NCBI GenBank assembly: GCA_964608495.1
Contig: CAZSOQ010000217.1
Location: 1 to 8,795, forward strand
Reading direction: 5' to 3'
DNA: 8,795 nt
DNA from: JAKORR01 sp964608495
GTDB lineage: Bacteria; Armatimonadota; Zipacnadia; Zipacnadales; FEN-943
How positions within the stretch are numbered: the stretch's first letter is position 1; every line of letters begins with the position of its first letter. Position numbers and translations under genes: made by a program. The notes beneath the pieces are model-generated. The model had not been told where the DNA came from. It made no database searches and saw only the letters and a list, made by a program, of their open reading frames with translations. This document shows positions 6,224 to 8,795 of this stretch, piece by piece.

Positions 6224-8206
6224 ATGATGGCAATCCTGTTCGCGATGATGTGGGCTTCGGGCGAGGTCAAGCCCCTGGCCGACGCGCGGGTCTTTGGCAT
6301 GTGTCAGGAGCCGCAAACCGCCGAGGATATCGAGCAGCTGGCCGCGCTGGGCTGCGACGTGATCGTGCGCGGCATCTCCTGCGCCTGGCACGCGGACCCC
6401 GAAAGCACGCGTGCGCGCATGGCTGCCAGGGCCGACCTGCTGGCCCTCAGCCGCGAGCGGGGCATCACCTTCTGCACGATGGTGACCTCCAGCGCGATCT
6501 TCCCCGACATCGTGCCCGAGGGGAAGCTGGAGCAGTGGGCGTCGCGCGACGCAAGAGGGCAGGTTATACCGACGGCAAGCTGGCACCAGGGCTGCCTGAA
6601 CAACCCGGAGTTCCGGACCTTCATCCGCGACATCGGCCGCGCGGCCGTGGACGGCGGCGCGGACGGGATCCATTACGACGAGTCCTACTCGCGCTGGTTC
6701 TGGATGCAGCCGATCCCCTGCTTCTGCGACCACTGCTGCGCGGAGCTGCGGGCGTGGCTGAAGGCACACTTCACGCCCGAGCAGCTCAGGACGAGATGGG
6801 GCATCGAGGACGTGGAGGCCTTCGACTACCGGGCCTACCTGGCCGAGAAGGGCCTGAGCGACGAGCCCTGGCGCAGCCCGCTGCACGACCAGTGGTGGCT
6901 CATGCAGCTTCACACCACGTACCGCTGGGAGAGGTGGATCGTTGACGACAACAAGGCCTACGCGCGGGAGCGCTACGGGCGCGAGCTGGTGACCAACGCC
7001 AACCAGTACCAGCTCCTGGATGTCTCGGCGGCGCTGACGATCGAGAGCCGGGTCTACGACTTCGTGAACATCGGCACGGGGCTGGGCGTGAGCTACCGGG
7101 ACGGCGGACGCGGGGCACGACTGCCCATCGGGCCGAGTGACCTGAGCTTCATCCCGACCTACCGGATGAGCCGGGCGCACGCCGGGGGCAAGCCGGTGGC
7201 GCTGTTCCTGGACATCCAGCAGCACCCGGAGCAGTTGTCCGCGCTGCCGCGGGGCCAGGAAGACCTGTACATGCAGTGGCTTTTCGCCGAGGCGCATCTG
7301 ACGGGGTGCTACTTCGCGGCCCATCACCGCTTCGGCGGCTACGAAGGGCCGCTCGAGCCGCAGGTGGCGGCGGGGCGCTTCCTCAGGGACCACGCCGACT
7401 GGTACCGCGGCAGCAAGCCGATGGCGCGAGTGGGCGTGCTGTTCAGCTACCCCTCGCAGATCTGGGACATGTACGGCACGACCTGGTCGCGCGCTCCCGA
7501 GTTCCCTTCGCACAGCCACCAGTACTCGGGCGTCTGCCAGGCTCTGATGCGGGCGAACCTGCAGTGGGACACGGTGTTCATCGGCGATGGCGAGCTGTTC
7601 CCCGAGGTGCTGTCGGAAGCGGATCTGCGCGGGTTCGACGTGGTCATCGCCCCGGGCGTGTACTGCGCCAACGACCGCGAGCTGGAGGTGCTGGCCGGGT
7701 ACGTGCGAGGCGGGGGGAAGCTGCTGGTCACGGGGCCCTTCGCGCGGTTCGACGGCCGGCATGAGGTGCGAGAGGGCGGGCTGCCGCCGCCGCTGGAGAG
7801 GGCCGCCAGGCTGGAGCTGGACTTCGAGCCGGCGATGAACGCGGCGCACGCCGAGCTGGACGCGGCGCTGGTGCGGGCGCTGGTGGACGACCTGGGGATC
7901 GAGCCGCAGGTGCTGGTGGCGAACCCGGACGCGAGGCTGCAGGTCCATCTCCGCCGAGCGGCGGCGGGCGCGCCGGTACTGGTGGACCTCATCAACACGG
8001 ACTTCGCGTGGCGGAGGGGCTTCCGGCCCGCGCCGCCGACCACGCTGGCGCTGAAACCGAAGGACGACGTGAGCGTGGCGAAGGCGAGCATGTACACCTT
8101 CAACGAGCCGGAGCCCCGGCCGCTGCTGGTGAAGCGCGAGCGGGGAGTCCTCACCGTGGAGCTTCCGGAGGTAGAGGGATATGCGCTGCTTTGCCTGGAG
8201 CCTTAG
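6224..8206 (+). CDS. TIM-barrel glycosidase-like protein with Cys cluster and glutamine-amidotransferase-like domain
   Basis: From ATG 6224 the product has 660 residues; GTG 6215 and ATG 6227 are alternatives, and longer in-frame extensions lack protein character. The N-terminus (MMAILFAMMWASG) is hydrophobic and may be a signal peptide, although a positive n-region is missing with this start. The catalytic part resembles clan GH-A-like barrels of the GH42/hypothetical-glycosidase (GHL6) type: DGIHYDES (147-154) ends a barrel strand with a candidate acid Glu153. It is followed by the Cys cluster C-F-C-D-H-C-C (166-172), then AELRAWL, then TRWGIEDVEAF, an order typical of these families and usually taken as a metal or structural site. 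A second candidate carboxylate is Asp330 in KPVALFLD. Residues about 400-520 (VGVLFSYPSQIWDMYG, GFDVVIAPGVY, GGGKLLVTGPFARFD) form a glutamine-amidotransferase-like domain like the beta-galactosidase trimerisation domain. The C-terminus is beta-rich. Its end overlaps the next gene, suggesting co-translation. Substrate unknown. Confidence 0.75.
   Translation: MMAILFAMMWASGEVKPLADARVFGMCQEPQTAEDIEQLAALGCDVIVRGISCAWHADPESTRARMAARADLLALSRERGITFCTMVTSSAIFPDIVPEGKLEQWASRDARGQVIPTASWHQGCLNNPEFRTFIRDIGRAAVDGGADGIHYDESYSRWFWMQPIPCFCDHCCAELRAWLKAHFTPEQLRTRWGIEDVEAFDYRAYLAEKGLSDEPWRSPLHDQWWLMQLHTTYRWERWIVDDNKAYARERYGRELVTNANQYQLLDVSAALTIESRVYDFVNIGTGLGVSYRDGGRGARLPIGPSDLSFIPTYRMSRAHAGGKPVALFLDIQQHPEQLSALPRGQEDLYMQWLFAEAHLTGCYFAAHHRFGGYEGPLEPQVAAGRFLRDHADWYRGSKPMARVGVLFSYPSQIWDMYGTTWSRAPEFPSHSHQYSGVCQALMRANLQWDTVFIGDGELFPEVLSEADLRGFDVVIAPGVYCANDRELEVLAGYVRGGGKLLVTGPFARFDGRHEVREGGLPPPLERAARLELDFEPAMNAAHAELDAALVRALVDDLGIEPQVLVANPDARLQVHLRRAAAGAPVLVDLINTDFAWRRGFRPAPPTTLALKPKDDVSVAKASMYTFNEPEPRPLLVKRERGVLTVELPEVEGYALLCLEP
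8167..8171 (+). promoter_or_regulatory. Internal Shine-Dalgarno site for the overlapping downstream gene
   Basis: GGAGG lies nine bases before the ATG at 8181 and inside the last codons of the TIM-barrel gene. This placement supports translational coupling and fixes the start of the downstream gene. Confidence 0.65.
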
Positions 8207-8795
8207 GACCGGGCTGCTGATCGCCGTGGCGGGAGGGCAGGCCCTGTCGCCGAGCCGGGCGCAGGAGCAGAAGCCCGCGCAGGTGATGGAGAGGGTCGTG
8301 CTGGCCGAGGGGGACGCCTACCGGCTGGTGACCTTCGTGGGCTCGGGAGCGCTGGAGGTAGAGACGCGGGACCGGGAGGGCCAGTGGGCGCCGCTGACGC
8401 GCAAGGACGGCGAAGTGGGCTGGTACGGCTACAACAAGAAGGGCGGCGGGGAAGTGCGGTCGAGCGACGTGGCGCCGGCGGTCTCGCAGGAAGAACGGGA
8501 CGGGGCCCTGGTGAAGACGGTGAGCTGCGAGATCGAGCCGGGCGTCGTCCATCGCGCGGAGTACGTGGCCCAGCCGTCCTTCTGCGTCGTGGCCGGCGAG
8601 CTGCAGGCCGCCCAGCCGCCCGAGGAGGCGGGGATCATCCGCCTGGCGCCCAGGTTCGACATGGACCTGCGGCGGCTGTTCTGCTATGGGCTGCGCGACA
8701 GCCGCGGGATCCTCCACACGGGCACCATAGCGGCGCTGGACGCGAGGCCAGCCTATGTTGGCGCGGGGGGATGGGGCGGGCCGGGGTGCGTCGTG
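8181..8795 (+). CDS. Secreted protein of unknown function (3' truncated)
   Basis: The frame opens at ATG 8181 and stays open to the window end, giving 205 residues of an incomplete protein. It begins with a clear signal peptide: MRCFAWSLR (positive n-region), TGLLIAVAGG (hydrophobic) and S-R-A at 25-27, with probable cleavage before Gln28. The mature part has beta-rich character (YRLVTFVGSGALEVETRD, VGWYGYNKKGGG, and an EYVAQPSFCVVAGEL segment) and four cysteines after the signal peptide (116, 132, 170 and 203). I do not recognise the family. It may be a carbohydrate-active or lectin-like beta-sandwich, judging only by its neighbour. It overlaps the TIM-barrel gene by 26 bases in another frame and has a good Shine-Dalgarno site, so the two are probably one transcript and functionally linked. 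The GGQAL segment of its signal peptide also occurs in the signal peptide of the DUF4038 protein. Confidence 0.75.
   Translation, partial: MRCFAWSLRTGLLIAVAGGQALSPSRAQEQKPAQVMERVVLAEGDAYRLVTFVGSGALEVETRDREGQWAPLTRKDGEVGWYGYNKKGGGEVRSSDVAPAVSQEERDGALVKTVSCEIEPGVVHRAEYVAQPSFCVVAGELQAAQPPEEAGIIRLAPRFDMDLRRLFCYGLRDSRGILHTGTIAALDARPAYVGAGGWGGPGCVV

Noticed and set aside
5930..7948. A 672-codon open frame on the minus strand opposite the TIM-barrel gene
   Set aside because: Its product is rich in Arg, Pro, His, Val and Gln with no domain or signal, as expected when the antisense of a GC-rich gene lacks stop codons. The plus-strand gene has clear family motifs.
8151..8717. A 188-codon minus-strand open frame at the right edge
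   Set aside because: It lies opposite a plus-strand gene with a signal peptide and a strong ribosome binding site, and its own product has no protein-like features.

Overview
The window reads as a stretch of a high-GC bacterial chromosome carrying an accessory carbohydrate-degradation locus. The organism cannot be named. The mix of a GH127 enzyme fused to Fn3-like and LamG-like domains, a DUF5060/DUF4038 protein, an FGE-sulfatase-fold protein and long secreted hydrolases recalls polysaccharide-degrading lineages such as Planctomycetota or Armatimonadota; this is inference from gene content only.

Layout. (1) 2-1930 (+): the 3' part of a GH127 beta-L-arabinofuranosidase-type gene whose zinc/cysteine active-site motifs are visible, followed by an Fn3-like and a LamG-like domain. 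(2) 1931-2266: a non-coding gap with a very stable GC-rich inverted repeat and two REP-like elements carrying the GTAG foot typical of RAYT-mobilised repeats. (3) 2267-3049 (+): an FGE-sulfatase (SUMF1-like) gene interrupted by one in-frame TAG, with coding signal on both sides in the same frame. (4) 3302-3973 (-): an MgtC/SapB-type membrane protein, convergent with (3) and divergent from (5). (5) 4291-5889 (+): a secreted DUF5060-DUF4038 (GH140-like) protein. (6) 6224-8206 (+): a TIM-barrel glycosidase-like protein with a Cys cluster and a glutamine-amidotransferase-like domain. (7) 8181 to the window end (+): an overlapping, translationally coupled secreted protein of unknown function, cut by the window edge.

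How they may work together. The GH127, DUF4038 and TIM-barrel proteins fit removal of arabinose-, apiose- or galactose-type sugars from plant or algal polysaccharides outside the cytoplasm. Genes 5 and 6 are each preceded by the same 13-base box (AGGYGRTAGACTC), which could be a shared promoter element, and genes 6 and 7 form an overlapping pair. MgtC is probably an unrelated passenger. I found no tRNA, rRNA, CRISPR array, transposase or phage gene. The most unusual items are the TAG-split FGE-fold gene, the REP pair, the shared TAGACTC box, and the unfamiliar glycosidase/secreted-protein couple at the right edge.
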